Source of the DNA: Corythucha ciliata
Lineage: Eukaryota > Arthropoda > Insecta > Hemiptera > Tingidae
Direction of reading: 5' to 3'
Assembly (NCBI GenBank): GCA_038030265.1
Contig: CM075941.1
Location: 9,920,001-9,984,000 of the forward strand
DNA length: 64,000 nt
Every line of letters starts with the position of its first letter. Position 1 is the first letter of the stretch. Of this stretch, positions 24,115-35,005 are shown piece by piece. The notes under the pieces were generated by a model, which worked only from the letters and a program-made list of their open reading frames with translations, ran no database searches and was not told the DNA's origin. The translations under genes were made by a program, and so were the position numbers.

Positions 24115-24305
24115 TCTATAAGTAAGCGAAATCTGGGATCAGCTTCCCCAATGAAAATTAAAAGACTACAGGCATTCCAGAATAAAATACTCCGGATTTG
24201 TGTGGACGCACCTTGGTTCGTGAGAAACTCACAGATGTATCAAGAATTACAGGTAGACAGCATAACGGAACACTTAGAAACTAAGTTCCAGCGATTCCAC
24301 AATAA
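24115..24305 (+). pseudogene. Jockey-like RT C-terminal fragment
   Basis: A ~60-codon open stretch encodes IKRLQAFQNKILRICVDAPW, FVRNSQMYQELQV and a following helix, the thumb/C-terminal signature of Jockey-clade ORF2 (LQ..QNK.LR-I...PW.VRN). It starts just after the element A end at 24102 and is cut at 24305 by more element A sequence, so it is a captured or stranded fragment. Confidence 0.7.
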
Positions 24306-24980
24306 TTCGCGGCTTCCTCGGGAGACTTTGAGGCTAAAATTGAGAAAAAGCGCTAATTTATGTCTATCAGTAAAAACTCGCAAATTCGCGGCTAAAACCG
24401 AGACGAAATCGCTATTCCGCAGTGTATGGTTACGGTGAACAAAAAATGCTAATTTGTGGTAAACATTTCGAGAATTTTACGGCTAATATTGAGTAATTTT
24501 CAGCTCATACTGAGTAAACCGCTAGAAAAAATCGCTAATTTGCAGCTAAAATTGTGGAAAACGCCAACTCGAGGAAAGTTGAAGAAACATCGCTGATTCA
24601 CACAGGAAACCAAATCTACTTTGCTGCTAAAGTTGGGGAAAAGCGCATATTTATGACTTCATGGTGGGGGGGGGGGATTACCCCGCTAATCAGTTGCTAA
24701 TTTGCGGCGAAAAGCGCTAATTTGCTGTTAAAGTTGACAAAAAGCACTCATTCGTTGCTAAAATGGAGAAATTCGCAGTTTAAATATGGCATAAGCGCTG
24801 TTTAGCGGATAGACTGTGGAATTAGCGGTAATTTGCCTACAATATCTGGAAAAGACCATGGCTAAAATTAGGAAAAGGCCTTAGAGGTTACCAATAGAGG
24901 TTTTATGTATAGTTAGAGACTTTTAGGGGCCTCTTGAAGATTTCTGCCCCGGGCCCCGATATAGGTCCACCAGTGACCTC
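24306..24980 (+). repeat. second copy of the element A 3' part
   Basis: Repeats the blocks at about 23475-24102 in the same order (GCGGCTTCCTCGGG..., a GGGGGGGG-ATTACCCCGCTAAT block, GGGGCCTCTTGAAGATTTC) and ends at GGTCCACCAGTG. The pair flanks the Jockey fragment at 24115-24305. Confidence 0.7.
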
Positions 24981-25246
24981 ACCTCCTTTTCAGCTCACGA
25001 TCCACCAGTGCTCGCCGGTCCTGTACTAAATACTTCGTGACAACTTGCCTACTTTTCTTTGCGCATGGCGGCGCAGCGCCATTTCGCGTCGAAATCGAAT
25101 TTTTGAAAAGTATTTTAAATTGTATTTGTATTTTATTCAAAATACAATTCAAAAAGTATTTGTATTTCAGTATTTAAAATACTTTTTTGAAAGTATTTTG
25201 GGCTTTGTATTTAAAATACATTTTCAAAGTATTTTGCCCACCCTTG

Positions 25247-27899
25247 CCCCCATTAAAGAAATATGGTCCAAAATCAGAAAACTAAAAAATCCAGCTCTAG
25301 TACAGAACTCTATCACGCCTGGTGACTGGTGTGAAGAGCTTTTATAAAAACTCACTCCCGATATGGTATCGCCACAGATAAGTTTTGTTAGCCCTAGAAC
25401 CCCAAAAATGTCAAATATGTTAATTAGAAATGTCACCATTACTGAATTGGATTGCGTGATTTCCCATACTACTAATACGGCACCAGGCATGGATAACATT
25501 GATTACCCGATAATTAAAAATTTACCTGTCTCGTCTAAACTTACTATGATACATACTTTCAATGAAGCCATAGAAACAGGTGAAATCCCTCCTGACTGGA
25601 AAAACTATTGTGTCACACCCATACTTAAACCAGGCAAAACACCAATTCTTGCGGAGTCGTATAGACCTATTTCCTTGTCATCTTGCGTCTTGAAAACATT
25701 CGAAAGAGTGCTCAAGCACAGGCTTGAATACTGGCTCGAACATAATAAAATTTTCCCGTACAGTCAGTTCGGTTTTCGTAAGGGCAGATCCTGTCTCGAC
25801 AGCATCACTCATTTAGTCACCGACGTTTATCACGCGTTTTCAGAAAAACAAACTGTCTTGGCCTTAATGTTAGATGTTTCTGGAGCCTTTGATAATGTTA
25901 ATCTAACAACTCTGGCAAATCAAATACTCGATATAGGTATCTGTCCGCAATTTGTCAGATTAGTGTTGTCGTTAACGAACAACCGGATCATTCAATTACT
26001 CGTAAATGACAAAATGCTAGGTCCTCGCATAGCTCAACTTGGTTTGCCACAAGGAGGTATTCTAAGCCCACTATTATACGCCATTATGTGTACGCGATAG
26101 AGAAATTCTTACCTCCAGGTGTGCGTATTCTACAATACGCTGACGACGTGTGCCTCTACGTGGTAGCCTCGTCACCCACAATAGCATTGCCAATTCTCGA
26201 AGAAGGACTTAAAGCCCTTCGGTGCTTTTTGATTAACTTAGGCCTTGATATTTCACCTTCTAAATCGACTGTAATCCCTTTTTCACGCTCCAGATCATTC
26301 CCTCTCCCAACAAGCATTACTATGGATGGCCTTCTGTTTCCTGTTGACTCTGAAGTTAAATTTTTAGGAATTTATCTAGATCGTAAGCTAAATTGGTCAA
26401 ATCACATTAACAATATCGTAACAAAGGCAGAGAAATACATAAATGTGATGCGTATGGTTTGCAATCACAGGTGGGGTGCTGATCCTGCCACAATGTTGAC
26501 TTTCTATCGTGCAACCGTTCGTTCTATTTTTGATTATGGAGCGATATTCTATGACAATGCAGCTTATACCCATTTGCGTAAACTAGATGTGGTTCAATTT
26601 CGGTGTATTCGACTCTGCCTTGGGCTACTCAAGTCAACCCCTGTAGACGTACTGTTGAGTGAAGCTGGAGAGTTTCCACTTGGAATTAGACGATCGATTT
26701 TGGCAGATAAGATGGTGCTGAAAATTAAAGGCCTTTACCCATAATTGTTTGCTAAAATATCAGAGTTGAATCTAATTGATTTAACCACCGCTTGTTGGAG
26801 TAAAAAGAAATCCCCATTGTTGACCACCAGTTTCCGGCGAACGAATAAAATCAGCCATTCGATTCAATCGGATTGTTCTCTTCCCATATTTAATATACCA
26901 GGGCCACTTTTTTCGTGGTTCCTACAGAATGGGTTGGATATCGAAGTAAATCATTTCAGTGGCTCTCTTTTGCCATGTACCCCCACCTTCATCGTACCCG
27001 AATCACAAATTACGTTATTATATCCGGACCATTATCAGATTTTCACAGATGGTTCTGCATCGAATTTGGGAGTATCCTGTGCAATTTACGACCCAAGAAA
27101 TCAATGTCGTAAACAATTTTTACTAGATCCCAACACCTCTGTTTTCATGGCTGAACTGGTGGCCATATTTGAAACTATTAAATATTACGTTGAGGCAATA
27201 AATCACAATAAATTATTAATCTTGTGTGACAGCAAAAGCGTAGTTAGTACATTTGAAAACATTAAAATGTCGTCGAAAACTCACAAGACTATGATAGAAA
27301 TAATTAAATTATTGTTCGATATAAAGGAGGAAAATAAATCGGTATCTCTAATGTGGATTCCGGCCCACAGGGGTGTAACGGGCAATGAAAATGCGGACAT
27401 ATTAGCCAAAACCGCCCACATCGATTCTTCGGCTGTAAAATTGAACTACACATTCCCTTATTTTGATTTCTTCAAAGAAATTACTCCCATCCATCTTGAA
27501 GATTGGAATCAGACTTATGTGTCCTCAAATAAGGGAGCATTTTATAAACAAATATTCCCTCGTGTTTTAAATAAAACTTGGTTCTCTGAAAGTTCTCTAT
27601 CCAAGGACGTAGTAAAAAGCATATGTAGGCTGAGAACTAATCATGGTCTTTGTCAGCATTATTTATTTAAATTGAATTTAACGACAGCTTCTGAATGTCC
27701 GACATGTCAGGAACCGGGGACGCTGGAGCACGCAGTGATGGTCTGCAGACAGTACGAAGGATCTCGAAATATGTTTTTCAGCAGACTTCCAAGTCTCCTC
27801 TGCTGTCCATTTAATTATTTAACTATTTTAGAATCAAGTTGCCCATCAGTCTACAAACTCCTGTATGATTTTTTAAAAGACAGTCACCTTGTAGTTTAA
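25247..27899 (+). pseudogene. I-like ORF2, reverse transcriptase and RNase H domains
   Basis: Continues the ORF2 of 20326-21384. The RT motifs are present in order: APGMDNIDYPIIKN, SYRPISLSSC, FGFRKGRSCLDSI, LMLDVSGAFDNV (catalytic Asp), LPQGGILSPLLY and YADDVCLY (catalytic DD). An RNase H domain follows, with IFTDGSAS, AELVAIFE, LCDSKSV and WIPAHRGVTGNENAD (the DEDD set), then a Cys-rich C-terminal finger (CPTCQEPGTLEHAVMVC). An RNase H after the RT points to the I group rather than Jockey. Lesions: in-frame stop at 25345-25347, a 1-bp deletion near 26086 just before the YADD motif, and an in-frame stop at 26742-26744. It is not active as it stands. Confidence 0.9.
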
Positions 27900-27942
27900 A
27901 CCCATAAAACACCTCTGGCTATGGTTTTCTAACTAATGCCAA

Positions 27943-27990
<48 letters not shown>
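27900..27990 (+). other. 3' UTR and A46 tail of the I-like element
   Basis: A ~45-bp 3' UTR ending in CCAAAT is followed by an A46 run at 27945-27990. This marks the 3' end of a retrotransposed copy. Confidence 0.85.
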
Positions 27991-27993
<3 letters not shown>

Positions 27994-28267
27994 GGGGTAT
28001 TACAAAGAAACATTCAGTTCATATGACTATCTCGTTTCACTACGATTACACTATGATACTATGGGGTATAAATTACACTTACTTTAATTAAATGAGGAGA
28101 AAAAGGAGAAGAAAAAACGTCGAATTTACAAAAGAGAAGCATGGTTAGGTGTATTGAAGCACAAATTAACAATAATGGAAAAAAATGTTTTAACAACAGA
28201 GGAATGTAAATAATAGGGGCTGAATTACAACATAATGTGTGTATATTACATGTATTATTATCCTACA

Positions 28268-28552
28268 CTAGCTATCTAATGTGAGTAGATTATGGCGTAA
28301 ATTCTTATGTTTGCTCACAGTAGAATTCGCATTAGCGATATTGCTTATTAAGGGATTTGATGAGTTAGAAAATTTGGTTAACATCTTTGTACAAAGCTTG
28401 AGAATGTACTCTTTAATGAAGGCAATTTTACAAGTTTCGTGCAATTCAGTTATTTTCGTTGACCGCGTACTGCCAGTGACTGGTCTAAGAAATTTATTTT
28501 GAGCGATTAAGTAATTTATTAAAAACGCAGATTTCGTGAGGCAGCTGCCCAC
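28268..28552 (-). pseudogene. Jockey-like RT C-terminal fragment, minus strand
   Basis: The minus strand reads AQNKFLRPVTG, an ITELHETCKIAFIKEYI block, and SNSSNPLISNI followed by a basic tail with HKNLRHNLL and a stop. This is the usual C-terminal end of Jockey-clade ORF2 (QNK.LR..TG..., then the NPL-I and H-RP-LL blocks). The catalytic RT region is absent upstream; motif arrays occupy 28553-30053 instead. With the gag at 30054-30696 it appears to be one element that lost its middle. Confidence 0.65.
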
Positions 28553-30053
28553 CCCCGAAATTCCAAAAATATCTTCCCTGGTCCGGCTAACAGAAACACA
28601 AATTTATTATATTTCGCTCTATAAAACCAATTTTGCGGATTTTTCTCACTAAAAAAACAACACATTTTCGCACATCGGTTTCACCAAAAATCAATAATTC
28701 ACGGATTTTTTTTGCTGACAAACCGATTTCGAGGGTCGACTTGGAAACCGATTTTGCTGATTTTTCGCACTAAGATCCCATTTTTGCAAGGTTCAACGCG
28801 CAATTTCGTGTGTTTGGGTTAGCTCAAATCGTGTTTAGCCTGCTGGGCCATACAGACTTATGGTGGGAGAGAAACTGACAGCTCTGTTTACCGTCTCAGG
28901 TCTAAAATTTAAAGTTTAGCTCCAAAAGTATCACTTTCCGGGGTGGGAGGGAGAGAAGTTTCAATTTTTCGACATAAAATCCAAAATTGAAGGCTACAAA
29001 CAACAGGTTTCCAGCAGATATTTATTTTTTGACATATAGTGGCCGTTTCCGTGCAAATTTAGTCTCTGATGACCGTGAATTGACGCGATTCTAACCTCCA
29101 GATCCTGTTAGAAGCCTGAAAAAAGGCAATGGTTCATCTGTTATTTTCGCCAGTGAATCTGCCCACAGGCGTGGTGGATCCAGTTTTTCCTCAAGAGGAG
29201 TTGCACAGACTCCCCCCCCCCCAATTTAACTCGAGACTGTGCACTACTTGTAGCGTCGAATTTACGTTTTTCTTCAATTTTAGGTGAAACTGAGTGCTTT
29301 TTCTCAATTCTACCTCGAACTATAGCCTATTTTCTTCATTTTAACCGTAAAAAGGTCTCAAAAACCCGTGAAATAACGCATGTTTTATTTACTATTTTAA
29401 TTACGGCCAGCACTGGGCATCGCCTATAAACCGTGAATAGGTGCTTTCTTTCAATTTCAGCCGCAAAAGAACAGTTTTTCCTCAATGTAACCTGTGAATG
29501 AACGCTGTTTCTCAATTTTAGCCACGACAATTACACTATAATCAACAAAAAACTGTGTCAATTTTGCCAATTCATTTTCCCTCAATTTTAGCGGCAAATT
29601 CGTGCTTTAATCTCAATTCTGCCTTGAGCAATTCCCCCCTTCAAATTTCAGCAGTGAAAAGGTCCACATAATACTCATGTTAACGAATTTCATTAATTTT
29701 GATCCGGACGATGCATCGCGAACCTTAAAATAGGTGTTTTCCTCAATGTGCCTTAATTTTAGCCGAAAATAAGAACTTTTTCAAAAATGTGTGCGCTAAG
29801 TCGCCCTCTTTCTGGATTGTACCCGCAAACTTGCTATATAAATGTATAAAAACAGTCAATTATAACTTTTTCGCAATGTTCACCGAGATGTTGGTTTGAG
29901 AAACCACGAACTGGTGCCTTTTCTCAATTTTACCTGCGTGAATGAGCTCCATTTCTCAATTTTAGCCGTGAATTGGGATTTTTTCTCAATTTTAGCCGCA
30001 AATGAGCGATTTTTCTCAATTCTACATTGAACGCGCAATTTATTTTGTCAATT
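28553..30053 (-). repeat. motif arrays replacing the middle of a Jockey-like copy
   Basis: From about 28600 to 28800 the recurring word is AACCGATTTTGC(G/T)GATTTT; from about 29250 to 30060 it is the TTAGC type (TTTTTCTCAATTTTAGCCGC). Between them lies non-coding DNA with a C10 run at 29212-29221. There is no coding sequence, although EN and RT domains would be expected here. Confidence 0.6.
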
Positions 30054-30696
30054 TTAGCCGTGAAAAGAGCACTGCAAAGCCACATGATCGAATCCTTGAC
30101 AGCGGTAGCACCGAAGAGGGAGGAGAACGTCTGCTGGTTTAGTGTCTTTTGTAAAATAAATGCCGAAGGTAGGGTACGACGTCAAAATTACCCCGTCTTT
30201 GTTCTTGCTGGCAAATTGAAACACATTGTCCAATTTCAATCCCTTTGAGTTGAGATCAGCCTTAATTTCATCAGTAGTTCGTGTCGTCTTTAGCAGCGGA
30301 AGTATAGAACTCAATGTTGGCAGTCAGCAGAGAGTCGCGGAAAAATGCGAAATCGTCCTTGTTGTTAGCGTATACCAGTATTCTATCTCTCTTTGCTTTC
30401 AATTCCAACAATCCTTTAAGATTAGGCTTGAGTTTGTCGAGCATCTCTGTGTGGTTCTTGAATTGTGAAAACATCACAATTGGTAGAAGTAACTTCACTT
30501 TGCTGGTAGACGGGTTCTTGAGCTTGTTACCGTCTATATCCATGACGCTAGCGGAGTCATCAGTGTCATCTTCGTTATCCGACAATGCGGCGAATTTATT
30601 TGTAGTAGAAAGCGGCAAATTTGCTGAATCCCTCACTTTTTGCCTTTTATTCCTCGAAGTTGGAATTGTAACAAATCCGTCCGAGGTAGAGTTCAT
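30054..30696 (-). pseudogene. Jockey-like gag ORF1 fragment
   Basis: The minus strand starts at ATG 30696 and encodes a polar, acidic N-terminus (NKFAALSDNEDDTDD), a helical region, and then in a shifted frame (after about 30290) the conserved gag fold and one CCHC knuckle, CYRCQGFDHVALQC. The ORF is cut by the TTAGC array right after this knuckle, so further knuckles and ORF2 are missing. This is the 5' part of the element whose ORF2 end is at 28268-28552. Confidence 0.75.
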
Positions 30697-31075
30697 TTTT
30701 TCCTCTTAAATGGGAGTAAAGATTACGAGAGAGAGAGAGAAAAAAAGAATTAAATGAACAACTTGAGGTAGAACTTGCCAAAAATAGATCCACCCGTGAC
30801 AAAGGTTCAACTAAAACTGGCGATAAATTAATAATCAGGAAAATCAGTGAAAAGAATGATCCTGTAGGTACGTAGGAAGCTTATCTTGTAATTAATTGAA
30901 CGTCCCTCGCTGAGAGGTCCTCAACTGTTACCAATAAATAAATAAAAATATTATTATTTTAAAATTAATTATGGGTAAAGTTCATTATTTGTACTTGAAT
31001 CAATTATAAAAATAAAATTTAATGTTTCGTCCTATTTAAAATTTCACGTTTTTCCAAAAGCCATGAAAGCTAGCA
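30697..31075. other. probable 5' UTR of the minus-strand Jockey copy, then unassigned DNA
   Basis: Contains a (GA)n run near 30729-30742 and A/T-rich sequence up to the inverted repeat at 31076. No frame of note. Confidence 0.35.
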
Positions 31076-31629
31076 TAGTGATGCACGAGACCGAGACGAG
31101 ACTTGAGTGGTCTCGGTCTCGGTCTCGCTCATGAAAAGTCAGTCTCGGTCTCGTCTCGAAAAGTTAAAGGCGCGAATTCTAAGTATGTGTGATATTAGTG
31201 ACGAGTGATCCTATTCTCGCCTCAATGATTACATATGACGACCTATACCTATACCGATACCTAGGCATGAAGGAGCTTTTAACGAACGAGGCACGATGTT
31301 TGTGACACAAGACGAAGTCGGGTGCCATCATCGGTAGAGTTTGTAGTGCGATTATACGCCTCAGGATCGTACGCTTTTTTTACCTTCGATCGTTCAAAGC
31401 CTTTTAAAGCCAATTAGGTTCATAATTATTTAATTTAAGGGTTCCGTATAGTCTCCCATTTGCCACACAACTTAATTCCAGAGAAATAAAAAAGAAGAAA
31501 CAAAAGAAGCGCGTAAGATGAAAGCGGGCTTCCCTGCCTCAATTCTTCTACCAACTTACCAACAGAATCAACTGACTTTGACCTTTTTGGGTTATAATTT
31601 TTACGGTTCCACTCATCCTTCACCCATCA

Positions 31630-31743
31630 TTCATCGTGCTTAAAGACCTACTTTACACACGCCGTGTGGTAAAGAGTTAACTCATTTACCGTGAACTCTT
31701 TACCGCACGGCGTGTGTAAAGTAGGTCTTTACGCACGATGAAC
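31630..31743. mobile_element. hairpin MITE with ~50-bp arms
   Basis: TTCATCGTGCTTAAAGACCT at the left is mirrored, with two mismatches over the arm, by the right arm ending at 31743. The loop is only ~14 bp. The inner core CACACGCCGTG is common to both arms. Confidence 0.8.
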
Positions 31744-32276
31744 GTCTGCTCAAACACTTCTTTAAGAATGATCTTAGGAATAATAGATTATACGCCTAGG
31801 CAAGAAAGCGATTTTTTCGAGGGCGAAAGAAAAAATTGTACAGGCGAGGCGTAGCCACCGCCCCCCCCCCCCAAATCCCCAAAATCACTTTTTTGACGCG
31901 GTGTGTACAGTATTTTTTTATGGGGAATATTTTTGCGCACAGTATAAAGATACGTTTTCCCAGTAATTCAATAACACCAATAAAGTTGAAGTTCATAATG
32001 AGATAAGTGAAGCTCACAGCGAAATGGAATCACAGAAATAGAGTGAAATAACAGTATTCCATGGATAACCATAACATCTAGAATGGGGGTTTGGCCACCT
32101 GGCTTAACAGTTTCCCACCAACAAAATCAATTTCACATTTAAAAAGGGGTTTGCACAGTAGAACGTTAATGTTACCGGCACCCGATGAAACCCCTAGACG
32201 AGTAACCTTCCTGCTCCGCAGAACTGCTTCAGTGCTTTTAAGTTTTGTTACGTACAACTTTTCGTGTGTCTTTCAT

Positions 32277-32364
32277 GTAAGTATCCAGTGTTTTGATTTG
32301 TTAGTAATTTTATCTTTAGTTTTTTGACATTCTTGTGTTTTTTTTCTCAAAATTTACGGTACAG
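32277..32364 (+). other. candidate 5' UTR intron of the MULE gene
   Basis: A consensus donor GTAAGT (32277) and a T-rich acceptor ending TACAG (32364) bracket 88 bp immediately upstream of the MULE start codon at 32369. Confidence 0.5.
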
Positions 32365-32368
32365 AATC

Positions 32369-33682
32369 ATGATCAAAGAAGTAGAGAACTTCGATGACGA
32401 GGAACCGCAAGATGACCGGCCGGCAGCGGATGTGCTTCCTAATCGAAGGGGAAAGCAACGTATCTGGGTGAAAGAAGTCACTTTCAGCTCTCATGTGGAG
32501 GCTGAGACAGCTCTGACATCGAAATGGAGCAAATTTGCTACTAGCAACACGCTGCAGGGTGTCCGAGTAGAGTTTCGCTGCAAAGGAGGAGAGTACAGGA
32601 GAGCAGAGTGTCCTGTTCGAGCTTATCTTCTGTACCACAATGATTGTTCGTCAGTTGCACTTTTCAAAACGGACTGTGAGCACGAACATTCGAAAGAATT
32701 CGAACAGAAACGGGGGTTGAGTGAAGAATTTAAGACTTTCGTTAAAACGAAATTTGAAGAGGGAGTGGAAAAGCCGAACGCCATTCTAGCAGCGGCCAGG
32801 AAGCAACAGCTAAAGGAGCCAGCCAAAGCGAGAATTGTCAACTTTCTCAAAACTTTAAGAATCGAGAAGTACGGAAGCCCTACAATCTCAGGAGCCGAAA
32901 TCTCTCAGTGGTGCGATTCGCGTATGGCAAGGCCTACTAACAAGGATGAGCCTTTTGTACTTAAGTATGAAGTGGTGTGTGACTCTTTTGATGCAGATGA
33001 GCAGGACATCAAGATAGTGATCTCCACCGACCGACTCCTCGAAAATATGATCAACTCCGAAATGGTGCAAATCGATGCAACTTATAAATTGAAATGGCAG
33101 GGGTACCCTGTGATGATCTACGGTACCTCAGACATGGACCATGTTTTTCACCCGTTTGCTTTGGCTGTATGCAAAGGTGAAACAGCTGAACACTTCGCCT
33201 TCATATTTGAAGCCCTACGCAGCTACAACACGGAGTGGAAACCTCAAATTTTGCTAGCTGACGCAAGTGAAGCTATCACAAAAGGATTTACACTCGTTTT
33301 TGGACCACCTAAAATAAGAATTTTCTGTTTCTTCCATGTTCTCAAAAACTGTGAAAAATTTCTCAAAAAGTTGGCAAACCGAAACGCATTAAAAGAGGAT
33401 ATTTTAGTATTACAGTCGAGCAAGGACACCTCTGATTTCAGTAAAGCTTCAATTCTGTTCGTCGAAAAATGGGTGAAAATTGACGACCATGAAGTTCTTC
33501 AGTTCGTGGAGCACTTCAATACGCAATGGATTATTCGCAACAGCAGCTGGTACGAAGGAGTAGCCGTGGGTTACCCTTCAACGAACAACGGGATTGAAGC
33601 TACAAACGCAGTAATTAAAAAGGAGCACACCCTAACAGAAAGGTTGCCTGTAGGACAATTCTTGAACCGGGGAGCGGTTTAA
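32369..33682 (+). CDS. MULE transposase, zinc-finger and catalytic domains
   Basis: Starts at ATG 32369 (MIKEVENFDDEEPQ). Residues ~20-110 form a FLYWCH/WRKY-GCM-like DNA-binding domain (FRCKGGEY, AECPVRAYLLY, DCEHEH). The catalytic domain follows: VQIDATYKL (first Asp), LLADASEAI (second Asp), IFCFFHVLKN (the family's C..H block) and NNGIEATNAVIKKEHT (Glu). These are the Mutator-like DDE transposase hallmarks. The frame stays open to a stop at 33680-33682, but the MULE sequence stops near QFLN (about 33668). Its C-terminal part resumes at about 34500 after ~0.8 kb of non-coding DNA, so there is either an intron or an insertion. The catalytic half shows no lesion. Confidence 0.85.
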   Translation: MIKEVENFDDEEPQDDRPAADVLPNRRGKQRIWVKEVTFSSHVEAETALTSKWSKFATSNTLQGVRVEFRCKGGEYRRAECPVRAYLLYHNDCSSVALFKTDCEHEHSKEFEQKRGLSEEFKTFVKTKFEEGVEKPNAILAAARKQQLKEPAKARIVNFLKTLRIEKYGSPTISGAEISQWCDSRMARPTNKDEPFVLKYEVVCDSFDADEQDIKIVISTDRLLENMINSEMVQIDATYKLKWQGYPVMIYGTSDMDHVFHPFALAVCKGETAEHFAFIFEALRSYNTEWKPQILLADASEAITKGFTLVFGPPKIRIFCFFHVLKNCEKFLKKLANRNALKEDILVLQSSKDTSDFSKASILFVEKWVKIDDHEVLQFVEHFNTQWIIRNSSWYEGVAVGYPSTNNGIEATNAVIKKEHTLTERLPVGQFLNRGAV

Positions 33683-34450
33683 TACTCTATAGAGAAGAAT
33701 CTGAATAGGGAAAAAGTGAGGCCGATTTCGAGCGACGGTGGCGATCCAAGTGAATAGCGACCGAACCTTCGGTTGACCATGCGACGTACGGGGGGAACTT
33801 CCGAACCCCCTTCCCCTCCACCAATCGCCTTTACCGTCTACCTTAATTTTCACTTTCGTATTCAGATGTTTCAAGTTCAAATTGAATCATCCAATTTTTT
33901 TTCTGGAAAACGACTAAAAAATGATGAAATGCACTAATAAAATGTATGAGATGAACATTTTCCAGTCCAGACTTGAATTTTCACAGAAATAGATAAATAA
34001 AAAACCAAAGTTTTGCTTGAATACCCATTTATTTCTTTAAAAACTTGACTTCTCAGAGACACAAATAAATGTACGCGTTAGTAAAACCACAAACAAACTT
34101 GCCGTCTAGAGTCGTCTAAATTTTCGAAAAATAAAATCAGCGAACCTGCCGTCCTTTGGAATTCGAAAAAAACCGATCACGCCACCAGCTTCATACATCG
34201 ACATTCGGGAACGATACATTTTTCGTGGCCCATTTTGCCGAACAACAATATATTCGAAAAAAAATAATAAAAAATAAAATATAATTTAATTCGCTCAACT
34301 TCGCACATGTCTCAAAAGTGACAGCGTCAACTTGGAGTGAATGGAGTGGATTGCAAAGTTTCACAAATTTATTCGCCCAGCTGACATTTATGCTGAGGAG
34401 GGCCGCGGGGTATCTTTAAAATGTAATTTAAAAAACATTTAGCGCTTCCC
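33683..34450. other. intron or insertion splitting the MULE gene
   Basis: Non-coding DNA between the catalytic and SWIM parts. No clean GT-AG pair preserving the frame was found by eye, and no terminal repeats were found, so I cannot tell an intron from an insertion. Confidence 0.4.
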
Positions 34451-35005
34451 GTGAATGGCGACCAAACTAAACTTCGTTCCTCGGTTTTCTTACGTATAAG
34501 TTTCACTCCCGTCTTGAATCATGTCGGTGACCTGTTACTCAAATGGTCAGCTGATAGGGTCCCTGACTCTCCAAACTGCAAAAAATTCAGTAAAATCTTC
34601 ACCGTGACCTTACCGATTTGGACAAAAGCCTACCAGTGGGCTAAACAGAACTTCAAGGTTTTACAAGTGAATGTTGAAGGAAAGGAACTTTTTTACAGTA
34701 GTTCATCGTCGGCCGGGCAAAGTATCTCTCCAGAATCACTTAGCTCGTTTCAAAGAGAGCTAGGTAATTGGGCAACGTTCGATGATTATAAGACTTCTTG
34801 CCGTTCAGTTTGGGTGATCGACATCGACGGATCTTCATGTAGCTGTCCATCCTATCTAAAGAAAAACATTTGCAAACATCTGCTTGGACTTAAAATAAGA
34901 ATGAAGCAAATTGAACCACCTGCAGAAGCGAAACTCATACCCCTAGGCCTGAAAAGAAAACGGGGAAGGCCAGCAAGAGCGAAGAAAGCCTTAATTATTC
35001 AGTAA
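34451..35005 (+). CDS. MULE transposase C-terminal part with SWIM finger
   Basis: From about 34510 the frame carries the segment normally following the MULE catalytic domain (NHVGDLLLKWSADR, FTVTLPIWTKAYQWA). It then has a SWIM-type zinc finger, CSCPSYLKKNICKHLLGLKI (CxC-x-CxH), and a basic Lys/Arg-rich C-terminus (LKRKRGRPARAKKA) ending at 35005. SWIM fingers at this position are typical of insect and plant MULE transposases. The first ~20 codons of the open frame may be upstream non-coding sequence. Confidence 0.8.
   Translation: MNGDQTKLRSSVFLRISFTPVLNHVGDLLLKWSADRVPDSPNCKKFSKIFTVTLPIWTKAYQWAKQNFKVLQVNVEGKELFYSSSSSAGQSISPESLSSFQRELGNWATFDDYKTSCRSVWVIDIDGSSCSCPSYLKKNICKHLLGLKIRMKQIEPPAEAKLIPLGLKRKRGRPARAKKALIIQ

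Larger units (their letters stand above)
21385..25246. mobile_element. hAT-type element (3.86 kb) inserted in ORF2
   Basis: The ends are CAGGGGTGGGCAAGATAC on the left and the reverse complement of CAAGGGTGGGCAAAATAC on the right. A perfect 8-bp target duplication CCCCCATT lies at 21377-21384 and 25247-25254; 8 bp and a CAGNG terminus are hAT hallmarks. Subterminal regions (about 21400-21600 and 25100-25240) are rich in AAGTATTTGTATTT words. There is no transposase frame, so it is non-autonomous. The interior holds element A sequence (about 21870-24102 and 24306-24980) and a Jockey RT fragment. Confidence 0.9.

Noticed and set aside
20326..27990. Jockey-clade assignment for the I-like element
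   Set aside because: It has an RNase H domain after the RT, which Jockey-clade elements lack.
18750..28002. Shared word ATCAGGGGT at 18756 and 27990, considered as a target duplication of the I-like element
   Set aside because: The left occurrence lies inside the gag coding end rather than outside the element, and only 9 bp match, so it is likely chance.
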